Shown here: positions 25,067-33,368 of the stretch, one piece after another
Layout of the letters: each line of letters begins with the position of its first letter
Numbering within the stretch: the first letter of the stretch is position 1
Source of the DNA: Bacteroidota bacterium
Lineage (GTDB): Bacteria; Bacteroidota; Bacteroidia; JAHEXY01
Reading direction: 5' to 3'
Length of the DNA: 64,000 nt
Assembly (NCBI GenBank): GCA_023251875.1
Contig: JAHEXY010000001.1
Span: forward strand, 496,001 to 560,000
Notes under the pieces: model-generated
Database searches by the model: none
What the model was told of the DNA's origin: nothing
What the model saw: only the letters and a program-made list of their open reading frames with translations
Made by a program: the position numbers and the translations under genes

Positions 25067-25081
25067 GTTGCCCGAGAAGGA
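25067..25081. repeat. 15-bp att-like direct repeat (right copy, inside tRNA-Gln)
   Basis: GTTGCCCGAGAAGGA, identical to 19496-19510 and in the same orientation. It covers the 3' end of the tRNA-Gln gene (T stem into the acceptor stem and discriminator), the usual target of tyrosine-recombinase elements. Confidence 0.65.
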
Positions 25082-25138
25082 TTCGAACCTCCACAAACTG
25101 CACCAAAAACAGTCGTCCTGCCATTAGACGATCGGGCA
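25068..25138 (-). tRNA. tRNA-Gln (anticodon TTG)
   Basis: A 71-base cloverleaf reads on the minus strand. The acceptor TGCCCGA pairs with TCGGGCA, the D arm is GTCT...AGGAC, the anticodon stem ACTGT/GCAGT encloses the loop TTTTGGT with anticodon TTG, the T arm is GGAGG/CCTTC around TTCGAAT, and the discriminator is A. CCA is not encoded. A TACCTTTG -7 box lies just upstream on the same strand (25149-25156). Confidence 0.95.
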
Positions 25139-25148
25139 ATCGAAAGCA

Positions 25149-25156
25149 CAAAGGTA
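25149..25156 (-). promoter_or_regulatory. -7 element for tRNA-Gln
   Basis: Reads TACCTTTG on the minus strand, an exact TAnnTTTG match, ending 11 bases before the tRNA 5' end. Confidence 0.5.
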
Positions 25157-25248
25157 AAAATAAATCTTATAGAAAAAAAAATATTATTAACTTCGCCTTT
25201 TCTTTTCAAAAGTATTATTCTTAATTCATAATTCTTAACTGTTTTTAC

Positions 25249-28200
25249 ATGTCTCGTTACCAAAAATTAAACATTGCATTTGGCTGGATTACCTTTATTA
25301 TTGCAGCTTTTGTTTATCTAAGTACAATAGAACCTACTGCCAGCTTTTGGGATTGCGGTGAATTTATTGCAACAGCTTTTAAATTAGAAGTGGGTCACCC
25401 TCCCGGTGCGCCTTTATTTCAGTTGGTTGGTCGTGTGTTTTCTCTTTTTACTTCTGATATTACTAAAGTAGCCAGTATGGTAAATGCATTATCTGCTCTG
25501 GCAAGCGCTTTAACCATTCTATTTTTATTTTGGACGGTTACTGCATTAGCAAAAAAAATTGCTACTCGAAATGGCAAAATATTAACAGAAGGTAGTACAT
25601 GGGCTATTATTGGCAGTGGGCTTGTTGGCGCATTAGCCTATACTTTTTCTGATTCATTCTGGTTTTCGGCTGTTGAAGGTGAGGTATATGCTTCCTCTTC
25701 TTTATTTACTGCTCTGGTATTTTGGGCCATTTTTAAATGGGATGCTGAAGATGACGAAGACATTAAAAATGGAACATCAAGAGCCAATCGCTGGATAGTG
25801 CTTATTGCTTATTTAATGGGCTTGTCACTAGGGGTTCACTTATTAAACTTATTGTGTATTCCGGCAATTGTATTGATGTATTATTTTAAGAAATTTAAAA
25901 TTACACCAAGCGGATTAATTATAGCAAGTATTGTATCTGTAGTAATATTAGGAACCGTACAAGTAGGCATTGTTCAGTATTTGGTTAAAATAGCATCGTG
26001 GATAGAATTGTTTTTTGTGAATAGCTTAGGCATGCCATTTAATTCAGGTGTACTATTTTTTATGCTTGCTCTTGTTGGTGGCCTTGTATTTGGCCTTTAT
26101 TATACTCAAAAAAATGGCAAAGTAATTCAAAACACCATTCTTCTTTGCTTTGCTTTTTTAGTTTTAGGATATTCAACTTTTACTTTGGTAGTAATTCGTT
26201 CATTGGCCAACCCTCCTATGGATGAGAATAATCCTGAAAATGTTTTTGCTCTTTTATCTTACCTAAATCGTGAGCAATATGGTGATAGGCCTTTAGCTTA
26301 CGGACAGCAATTTAATGCACAAGTTGTAGGATACGATGATGGAGCAACCCAGTATGCTCCCGGAAAAGATGGTAAATATGTTGTTACAGACGATAGAAAA
26401 AGTTCCATTCCTAAATACGATGATGAGCACTGTTCTATTTTTCCACGTATGTATAGTAGCCAGGGAAATCACAAAAAGGCCTATATGGATTGGGCCGCAA
26501 TAAAAAAGAATAAAGAAAAAGACAGGCCAACTATGGGAGAAAATCTTTCATTCTTTTTCAAATATCAAGTTGGATTTATGTATTTCCGTTATTTCATGTG
26601 GAATTTTGCCGGCCGCCAAAACGATGTTCAGGGAAGTGGTGAACTACAAAATGGAAATTGGATAAGTGGCATACCTTTTATTGATAGTATGATGCTGGGC
26701 TCTCAGGATAAGATTCCAGATAGTTTTAAACGTAATAAAGGAACCAACAAACTTTATTTCCTTCCCCTTATTTTAGGCCTGATTGGTTTATTCTTTCATT
26801 TTAATAGCGAATGGAAAGGAGCTACCACTGTCTTTCTCTTATTCTTTTTTACTGGTTTAGCCATTGTTATTTATTTGAACCAAACACCTTATCAGCCTCG
26901 TGAACGTGACTATGCGTATGTAGGATCTTTTTATGCTTTTGCCATTTGGATTGGTATTGGTGTTATTGCCCTGTATGAATGGCTCAGTGATAAATTACCT
27001 CAAGTACCTACTGCCATTGCAACAACTGCCTTATGTTTGCTTTTAGTACCAACAGTTATGGCTAAGGCTGAATGGAACGATCATGATCGTAGTAACAGAT
27101 ATACTTGTAGAGATTTTGCAAAAAACTATTTAGCATCATGTGCTCCTAATGCTGTTTTATTTACCAATGGAGATAACGATACTTTCCCTCTTTGGTATGT
27201 GCAGGAAGTAGAAGGTTTTAGAACCGATGTTCGAGTTATCAATCTTAGCCTTTTGAATACCGATTGGTATATTGATCAAATGGAACGTGATGCCTATGAT
27301 GGAAAAGCCGTTCCGTTTTCATTAAAGCATGATCAATATGTACAAGGAACCCGAGATGTAGTGCCTGTTTATGAAAAAACAAAAGACTTTGTTGATGCCA
27401 AAGAAATTATGCGATTTATTGCATGCGAAGATCAAGAATGTAAATTACCTGTTTCAGGAGGTAAGTTGATGAATTTTATCCCTACTAAAAAAATTCATGT
27501 TGGCATAAATCGTAAAGAAGTACTTGAAAACAATGTTGTGCCTGATGACATGAGAAATCAAATTGTTTCGAAAATTGATTGGACGCTTGATCAGAACTAT
27601 TTAATGAAAAATCATTTAATGGTGCTCGATTTAATTGCCAATAACGATTGGAAAAGACCCATTTATTTTGCAATTACCGTTGGAAGCGACAATTATCTTA
27701 ATCTTGAAAAATATTTTCAACTAGAAGGATTAGCATATCGTTTTGTCCCTGTTCAAAGTGAAAGCCCTGATGGTCAAACAGGACGTGTTGCAACAGATAT
27801 TATGTACGAAAATTTGATTAATAAATTTGCTTGGGGAAATATGCAAGATCCTAATGTGTATTTGGAAGAAACCAATATGCGCATGACCATGAACTTTCGC
27901 AATAATTTTGCTCGCTTAGCCGATGCTTTATACGATGAAGCAACTTTAGCACGACAAAAGAAAAATCAAATTGAGTTTACGTTGAAAAACAATATGCTCA
28001 TTGCTGAAGATTTAGATTCTTTAAAAAGAGAATTAAAAAAGCAAGACGCACGTATTGAAGAAAGAGAAAAGAAAGTAGTAACAGTACTTGATAAATGCAT
28101 TGAGATAATGCCAGATACCGCTATTCCTTTTAATTATTTTGTATTACCCATTGCTGAACTTTATTACAAAATAGGAACTGATAGTTGTATGGAAAAAGGA

Positions 28201-28440
28201 AAAAGCATTGTTACTGTATTGGCAAATTCATACGAGCAAGAAGTTAATTATTATTTAACCCTCGATAGAGAAACTTTCAAAAAAGTTGAACGTGAGGCTC
28301 AATTGGCTATGAGTGTATGGCAACGTATTTCAATGGTTGTAAAACAATACGACAAAAAAGATAAAGATGCAGAATGGACCAAAAGCATAGAAAACCGCTT
28401 TGAAGATCTTCAAAAACGTTATATGGCGAAAGCGAGTTAA
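25249..28440 (+). CDS. DUF2723-family polytopic membrane protein
   Basis: A 1,063-residue protein. The first part has about ten hydrophobic segments (roughly residues 10-310 and 500-620) and the DUF2723 signature STIEPTASFWDCGEFIATAF with a following VGHPPGAPLF. The C-terminal 400 residues are soluble (LFTNGDNDTFPLWYVQEVEG, VINLSLLNTDWYIDQM) and end in a helical, possibly coiled-coil region. The N-terminus resembles GT-C protein O-mannosyltransferases, and family members have been linked to protein glycosylation in Bacteroidota, which is the likely role here. The ATG at 25249 is the first in frame and fits the family N-terminus. Confidence 0.88.
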   Translation: MSRYQKLNIAFGWITFIIAAFVYLSTIEPTASFWDCGEFIATAFKLEVGHPPGAPLFQLVGRVFSLFTSDITKVASMVNALSALASALTILFLFWTVTALAKKIATRNGKILTEGSTWAIIGSGLVGALAYTFSDSFWFSAVEGEVYASSSLFTALVFWAIFKWDAEDDEDIKNGTSRANRWIVLIAYLMGLSLGVHLLNLLCIPAIVLMYYFKKFKITPSGLIIASIVSVVILGTVQVGIVQYLVKIASWIELFFVNSLGMPFNSGVLFFMLALVGGLVFGLYYTQKNGKVIQNTILLCFAFLVLGYSTFTLVVIRSLANPPMDENNPENVFALLSYLNREQYGDRPLAYGQQFNAQVVGYDDGATQYAPGKDGKYVVTDDRKSSIPKYDDEHCSIFPRMYSSQGNHKKAYMDWAAIKKNKEKDRPTMGENLSFFFKYQVGFMYFRYFMWNFAGRQNDVQGSGELQNGNWISGIPFIDSMMLGSQDKIPDSFKRNKGTNKLYFLPLILGLIGLFFHFNSEWKGATTVFLLFFFTGLAIVIYLNQTPYQPRERDYAYVGSFYAFAIWIGIGVIALYEWLSDKLPQVPTAIATTALCLLLVPTVMAKAEWNDHDRSNRYTCRDFAKNYLASCAPNAVLFTNGDNDTFPLWYVQEVEGFRTDVRVINLSLLNTDWYIDQMERDAYDGKAVPFSLKHDQYVQGTRDVVPVYEKTKDFVDAKEIMRFIACEDQECKLPVSGGKLMNFIPTKKIHVGINRKEVLENNVVPDDMRNQIVSKIDWTLDQNYLMKNHLMVLDLIANNDWKRPIYFAITVGSDNYLNLEKYFQLEGLAYRFVPVQSESPDGQTGRVATDIMYENLINKFAWGNMQDPNVYLEETNMRMTMNFRNNFARLADALYDEATLARQKKNQIEFTLKNNMLIAEDLDSLKRELKKQDARIEEREKKVVTVLDKCIEIMPDTAIPFNYFVLPIAELYYKIGTDSCMEKGKSIVTVLANSYEQEVNYYLTLDRETFKKVEREAQLAMSVWQRISMVVKQYDKKDKDAEWTKSIENRFEDLQKRYMAKAS

Positions 28441-28451
28441 AATTTAGTTTA

Positions 28452-28525
28452 AAGTTCAACGTTAGGAAGTTCAATGTTGCTTAGATTGACACCTTCTAAC
28501 TTTGAACTTTCTAACATTGAACCTT
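28452..28525. repeat. Imperfect inverted repeat (27-28 bp arms) of AAGTTCAA-type units
   Basis: The left arm (28452-28478) and right arm (28498-28525) are imperfect reverse complements built from units like AAGTTCAANGTT, with a 19-base spacer. More related units follow (CATTCAACATTGAACT), and one lies at the end of the next gene near 29160. It may act as a transcription terminator after the DUF2723 gene or be a small repetitive element. Confidence 0.6.
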
Positions 28526-28553
28526 GAACTTACATTCAACATTGAACTGAAAA

Positions 28554-29171
28554 TTGTATCTCGTTACTCCTCCCTCTCTATTAAAAAAATATTACGGTCC
28601 TAATGTAATATGGCAAATGCCAACATTAGAAAAAGAAATATTTTTAACTTTTGATGATGGTCCACATCCCGAAATCACACCCCTTGTTTTAGAATTGTTA
28701 GAAAAATTTAATGCTAAAGTTACTTTTTTTTGTGTAGGTGAAAATGTAGAAAAATATCCAGCGGTATACCAATCAATTTTGAAATCGGGCCATACTGTTG
28801 GCAACCATACCTACAATCATTTTAATGGATTAAAAACAAAAACAGATCTATACATTAGTAATATTGAAAAATGTGCTGAATATGTTTCTTCAAATTTATT
28901 TCGCCCACCCTATGGAGTATTAAAACGATCTCAGATAAAACAATTATCTCCTAATTATGAAATTATCATGTGGAGTACATTAAGTGCAGATTACGATCAA
29001 AACACTTCTGAAAAAGAATGTTGGGAAAACGTAAAACAAAATACTCTAGCTGGATCTATCATTGTTTTTCACGATAGTGATAAAGCAAAAAAGAATATGC
29101 TTTATGCTTTAGCCAAAACACTAGAATATTTTTCTGAATTAGGATTTTGTTTTAAGTCAATTGAACGTTGA
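28554..29171 (+). CDS. Polysaccharide deacetylase (NodB homology domain)
   Basis: A 205-residue carbohydrate esterase family 4 enzyme. Motif 1 is FLTFDDGPHPE (catalytic base Asp and metal Asp), motif 2 is GHTVGNHTYNH (metal-binding His pair), motif 3 is FRPPYG, and VFHDS near the C-terminus carries the catalytic His. It removes acetyl groups from peptidoglycan or N-acetylglucosamine polymers; the substrate is not determined. No signal peptide is obvious. The start is TTG at 28554, which gives the family's usual N-terminal lead-in; a later ATG at Met22 would still keep motif 1. Confidence 0.88.
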   Translation: MYLVTPPSLLKKYYGPNVIWQMPTLEKEIFLTFDDGPHPEITPLVLELLEKFNAKVTFFCVGENVEKYPAVYQSILKSGHTVGNHTYNHFNGLKTKTDLYISNIEKCAEYVSSNLFRPPYGVLKRSQIKQLSPNYEIIMWSTLSADYDQNTSEKECWENVKQNTLAGSIIVFHDSDKAKKNMLYALAKTLEYFSELGFCFKSIER

Positions 29172-29196
29172 ACTTAAGTAAAAGCCTAATAAGGCA

Positions 29197-29232
29197 AAGA
29201 ACAGAACGCTCTTAAGATATGCTTCTGTTCTT
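29197..29232. terminator. Hairpin between convergent genes
   Basis: AAGAACAGAA (29197-29206) pairs perfectly with TTCTGTTCTT (29223-29232) over a 16-base loop, between the stops of the deacetylase (plus) and the hypothetical gene (minus). Confidence 0.55.
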
Positions 29233-29249
29233 AAATAAACTCTATTCTA

Positions 29250-29822
29250 TTAAATATTTTTGTTTCCTTCCAATAAATGTAATTCACGAATTCTATTGTC
29301 AATATCTTGCCTTGTATATTTATTAAGAATTATAGTATTGTCAATAACCATTTCTTGCATATTTAAATAATAGGCTTTGCCAACAATTCTTTGATCATAC
29401 AATATTGGCAACAGATCAAAAATGAAATTCACATCAATACAATTTATTTGATAAGCCCATGCACAAAATTCTTTAATGGGTGCTAAACAAGTTAAAATTT
29501 TATTACTAGTATTTAAGCCATCATATTGAAATACCAATTCCTTCATTTTTTTATGAATCTCTTCATGAGAAAAAGATTGAGGCCATTTTAAAGAAATAAA
29601 AATTGCTTTTACAGATTTACTCTTAATCATTGCAAGCAAAGCATCACAATCATTTCTAATACTTGGGCCTTTAAAACCCAAATCGAAACAAGTTCCATTA
29701 ATCATCATGATAAGATGAGGAGGGGCACAATCTGCTCTCAAGATGAGTAAAAATAGGCCTTCCGTTAAAATACTTTTCTCAGAAAAAGGCAATACATTTT
29801 TTATAATAAATTTATCAGACAT
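29250..29822 (-). CDS. Hypothetical protein (190 aa)
   Basis: A predicted cytoplasmic protein without membrane segments and with no motif I can assign. It is Cys-containing (about eight Cys) and has a mixed alpha/beta pattern (LFLLILRADCAPPHLIMM, SVKAIFISLKW, NKILTCLAPIKEFCAWAY). It lies 57 bases downstream of dapF on the same strand, so it could be co-transcribed. A function in lysine or diaminopimelate metabolism would be speculation from position only. Confidence 0.7.
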   Translation of the reverse strand: MSDKFIIKNVLPFSEKSILTEGLFLLILRADCAPPHLIMMINGTCFDLGFKGPSIRNDCDALLAMIKSKSVKAIFISLKWPQSFSHEEIHKKMKELVFQYDGLNTSNKILTCLAPIKEFCAWAYQINCIDVNFIFDLLPILYDQRIVGKAYYLNMQEMVIDNTIILNKYTRQDIDNRIRELHLLEGNKNI

Positions 29823-29879
29823 TAATTAGAATTTATATGATATACATTGGTTGTGATTTCGACAACCTCAATCACCGGG

Positions 29880-30698
29880 TCAGTCGTTGGCTGAGGTTCC
29901 AGAAGCCAAATCAATTTCTCCATTAAATACAAATGTTGCAGGCCCTTCGAGCCAAATATTTTTAAATGACTTAACAGTATCTCTATTCAATTTCACACTT
30001 AAATTTCCTCCAGGGGTTTGTATACTGCAATGCTGTTCTCCCATTAAATTATTTTTTACCGCCCATGCTAAAGCAGCTGCACACACTCCCGTTCCACATG
30101 AAAGTGTTTCATCTTCTACACCACGCTCATAGGTTCTTGCTGAGATAGCATTCTTTAATTCCTCTACAAAATTTACATTAGTACCTATTGCTCTAAAACG
30201 CTCATTATATCTAATATTTTTGCCTTCTCCGCAAACATCTACCGTATTTATATTTTTTATAAATTTTACATAATGTGGAGAGCCTGTATTGAGATAAAAA
30301 TAATCTTGCCCTATTTCAACTTCATTTACATCAATCATTTTTAAACAAACAACCATCTTTTTTTCATCCTTAAATATAGAGGCTTCATGCTCTCCATCAA
30401 TAGCCCAAAAACGAGCTTTATCTTTTATTAAACCTAATTGATGAGCAAAAGCAACTATACACCTGCCTCCATTGCCACACATGCTGCTTTCATTTCCATC
30501 GCTATTATAATACACCATTTCAAAATCATAATCTGCTTTATTTTCTAAGAGCATTAATCCATCTGCACCAATACCAAATTTTCTATCGCATAATTTTTTT
30601 ACCAAGTCAACGTTATGCTTTTTTATCATTTTATTTCTGTTATCAATCAGAATAAAATCGTTGCCCGTACCTTGATATTTTGAAAAATGTATCTGCAT
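29880..30698 (-). CDS. dapF: Diaminopimelate epimerase
   Basis: A 272-residue cofactor-independent epimerase that converts LL- to meso-diaminopimelate for peptidoglycan and lysine synthesis. The two catalytic cysteines are Cys74 in SSMCGNGGRC and Cys201 in DETLSCGTGVCAAA. The N-terminus FSKYQGTGNDFILIDN is also standard. Full length. Confidence 0.97.
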   Translation of the reverse strand: MQIHFSKYQGTGNDFILIDNRNKMIKKHNVDLVKKLCDRKFGIGADGLMLLENKADYDFEMVYYNSDGNESSMCGNGGRCIVAFAHQLGLIKDKARFWAIDGEHEASIFKDEKKMVVCLKMIDVNEVEIGQDYFYLNTGSPHYVKFIKNINTVDVCGEGKNIRYNERFRAIGTNVNFVEELKNAISARTYERGVEDETLSCGTGVCAAALAWAVKNNLMGEQHCSIQTPGGNLSVKLNRDTVKSFKNIWLEGPATFVFNGEIDLASGTSAND

Positions 30699-30790
30699 GT
30701 TAAATGTTGTTAAGCCTATTCCGCTTGAGCTAGAAAGGCATTAACTTAGATTATATAAATAAAAAACTAACAAAATTAAAATCTAAAATT

Positions 30791-32230
30791 ATGAAAACAT
30801 TTGCTAAAGGAATAATAACTGCAACATTATGCGGTATTATTTCAGTTGGCATGTATAAGGCCATTGAAAAAAAGGATGTACATCCATATACAAATTTTCA
30901 AACCAATACTCCGGTACATTTTACAAATTTAAATTCTCCGGAAACAGCTACTGATTTTACAAGAGCTGCAGAAATATCTATACAAGCTGTAGTGCATGTG
31001 AAAACTAAATCAGAAGGAGAATCTCAATATTATTACGATCCATTTATGAATATGTTTGGTGGTAATGGATATTATAAATCTCAAGCCCAACCCCGTTTGG
31101 GTTCCGGTTCGGGAGTTATTATTTCTGAAGATGGATACATAGTAACCAATAATCACGTTGTTGACGATGCTGATGAAATTGAAGTGGTTCTTAATGACAA
31201 AAGATCCTATGCTGCAAAAATAGTAGGTAGAGATCCTTCAACAGACTTGGCCTTACTAAAAATTAGCGAAAGTGCATTGTCGTATATTCCTTTTGCAAAT
31301 TCAGATGATGTAAAAGTGGGACAATGGGTGCTTGCAGTTGGTAATCCATTTAATCTTACCTCTACCGTAACTGCCGGTATTATTAGCGCTAAAGGAAGAA
31401 ATATTAATATTTTAAGTGATCATAATGCAGTTGAAGCTTATTTACAAACTGACGCTGCTGTTAACCCTGGTAATAGTGGTGGAGCATTGGTGAATACAAG
31501 TGGTGAATTAATTGGAATTAATTCGGCCATTGCATCTAACACAGGTTCATATACAGGCTACTCTTTTGCTGTACCTTCAAACATTGCTAAAAAAGTAGTA
31601 GGCGATTTAATGGAATACGGACAAGTGCAAAGAGCTTTTATTGGAATAAGCATTCGTGATATAGATGCAAATTTGGCTAAAGACTTAAAATTAGATGAGC
31701 TAAAAGGTGTATATGTTTCAGGCTTGACCGATGGTGGCGCGGCAAAAGATGCAGGTATTGAAGAAGGTGACATTATTACAAAAGTTGGGGCCATAGAAGT
31801 AGATAATGTTCCGGAATTACAAGAACAAGTAAGTAAATTTAGGCCTGGTGACAATGCAACTGTAACTATAAAAAGAGATGGAAAAGAACAAGTAATGAAT
31901 CTTACATTTAAAAGCTTAAATGGCGATACTAAAGTTGAAAAGAAAGAAACTGCAGCCATTAATAGCCTTTTAGGAGCTTCTTTAGAAGAAATTACAAAAC
32001 AAGATAAAGACGACTTAGGTATTAAAAATGGAATAAAAGTGGTGCAACTCATTGGAGGTAAATTAAGAAATGCAGGTATTAAAGAAGGGTTCATTATCAC
32101 AAGTATTGATAGAAAACCAGTTAGCTCTGTAGATGATTTAATGAGCATACTTGAAGATAAAAAAGGAGGAATACTTATTGAAGGTATTTATCCAAATGGC
32201 ATGAGGGCATATTACGGCTTTGGGCTTTAA
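30791..32230 (+). CDS. Do-family periplasmic serine protease (DegP/DegQ type)
   Basis: A 479-residue envelope protease and chaperone. The N-terminal hydrophobic segment (residues 1-25) directs export. The trypsin-like domain carries the triad His122 (TNNHVVDDAD), Asp152 (STDLALLKI) and Ser229 (NPGNSGGAL). Two PDZ domains follow, about 280-375 and 395-475. The Gly/Met/Tyr-rich loop near residues 80-98 corresponds to the Q-linker or LA loop. Such enzymes degrade misfolded exported proteins. Length fits the family. Confidence 0.95.
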   Translation: MKTFAKGIITATLCGIISVGMYKAIEKKDVHPYTNFQTNTPVHFTNLNSPETATDFTRAAEISIQAVVHVKTKSEGESQYYYDPFMNMFGGNGYYKSQAQPRLGSGSGVIISEDGYIVTNNHVVDDADEIEVVLNDKRSYAAKIVGRDPSTDLALLKISESALSYIPFANSDDVKVGQWVLAVGNPFNLTSTVTAGIISAKGRNINILSDHNAVEAYLQTDAAVNPGNSGGALVNTSGELIGINSAIASNTGSYTGYSFAVPSNIAKKVVGDLMEYGQVQRAFIGISIRDIDANLAKDLKLDELKGVYVSGLTDGGAAKDAGIEEGDIITKVGAIEVDNVPELQEQVSKFRPGDNATVTIKRDGKEQVMNLTFKSLNGDTKVEKKETAAINSLLGASLEEITKQDKDDLGIKNGIKVVQLIGGKLRNAGIKEGFIITSIDRKPVSSVDDLMSILEDKKGGILIEGIYPNGMRAYYGFGL

Positions 32231-32348
32231 AAAGTATGCGCATAAATGGCTGATAATAAATACACAAAACTATTATGCAAGCATGTTTATTGAATGTAGA
32301 TTCTGATAACATTAAGCAAATGTGTTAGGAAAAACGGCTAATTTTTAG

Positions 32349-32356
32349 TACATTTG
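32349..32356 (+). promoter_or_regulatory. -7 promoter element upstream of rpoD
   Basis: TACATTTG matches TAnnTTTG, 73 bases before the rpoD ATG. The -33 region is weak. Confidence 0.45.
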
Positions 32357-32429
32357 CGCAAGAATATAAAAGTATTGCATTATAACATAATTCTTAATCC
32401 CCTTAAGATAAAAATTTAAACCATCACAC

Positions 32430-33293
32430 ATGAGACAGCTAAAAATCACAAAATCGATTACCAACCGCGAAAGTGCCTCTTTAGACAAGTATTTGCAGGA
32501 AATTGGTAAGGAAGAGCTCATTACAGCCGAACAAGAGGTTGAATTAGCTAAAAAAATTAAAATGGGTAATCAAAAAGCATTAGAAAAGCTTACCCGATCA
32601 AACTTACGATTTGTGGTTTCAGTTGCTAAACAGTATCAAAACCAAGGATTAACACTTCCCGATCTTATTAATGAAGGAAATTTAGGTTTAATTAAAGCTG
32701 CCCAACGTTTTGATGAAACGCGTGGATTCAAATTTATTTCTTATGCAGTATGGTGGATTCGCCAGTCAATATTACAAGCTTTGGCAGAACAATCAAGAAT
32801 TGTACGTTTGCCTTTAAATCAAGTAGGTTCTTTAAATAAAATTAACAAAGCATTTTCTAAATTAGAACAAGAATTTGAAAGAGAGCCTTCTCCTGAAGAA
32901 TTAGCAAAAGTACTTGATTTACCTGAAGATAAAGTTGCTGATACAATAAGAGTTTCTGGTCGTCATATTTCTGTTGATGCTCCTTTTCAAGAAGGTGAAG
33001 ACAACAGCTTACTTGATGTATTAGAAAACAAAGATTCTCCAAGAGCCGATAAAGAATTAATGTCGGAATCTCTACAAAAAGAAATTGAAAGATCACTTTC
33101 AACTTTAACTGAAAGAGAAAGAGATGTGATTAAACTTTTCTTTGGTATTGGTGGTACTCATGGCATGACGCTTGAAGAAATTGGTGCAAAATTTGACTTA
33201 ACGCGTGAAAGAGTTCGTCAAATTAAAGAAAAAGCAATCAAACGCTTAAGACATAATTCCAGAAGTAAATTATTAAAACCTTATCTAGGTTAA
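32430..33293 (+). CDS. rpoD: RNA polymerase primary sigma factor (sigma-70, Bacteroidota type)
   Basis: A 287-residue sigma factor with region 1.2 ([16 protein letters not shown]), region 2 ([49 protein letters not shown]), region 3, and region 4 with the DNA-binding helix-turn-helix ([21 protein letters not shown]). The short length without region 1.1 is normal for Bacteroidota primary sigma factors, which recognise TAnnTTTG-type promoters such as those annotated here. Confidence 0.95.
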   Translation: MRQLKITKSITNRESASLDKYLQEIGKEELITAEQEVELAKKIKMGNQKALEKLTRSNLRFVVSVAKQYQNQGLTLPDLINEGNLGLIKAAQRFDETRGFKFISYAVWWIRQSILQALAEQSRIVRLPLNQVGSLNKINKAFSKLEQEFEREPSPEELAKVLDLPEDKVADTIRVSGRHISVDAPFQEGEDNSLLDVLENKDSPRADKELMSESLQKEIERSLSTLTERERDVIKLFFGIGGTHGMTLEEIGAKFDLTRERVRQIKEKAIKRLRHNSRSKLLKPYLG

Positions 33294-33310
33294 TAAATAG
33301 TAATTATAAT

Positions 33311-33340
33311 AAATGCCCTTTTATAGGGCATTTGTTTTTT
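33311..33340 (+). terminator. Rho-independent terminator after rpoD
   Basis: AAATGCCC (33311-33318) pairs with GGGCATTT (33326-33333) over a 7-base loop, followed by G and six T. Confidence 0.85.
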
Positions 33341-33368
33341 ATATTCAACCTTATTAACAAATACAAAT

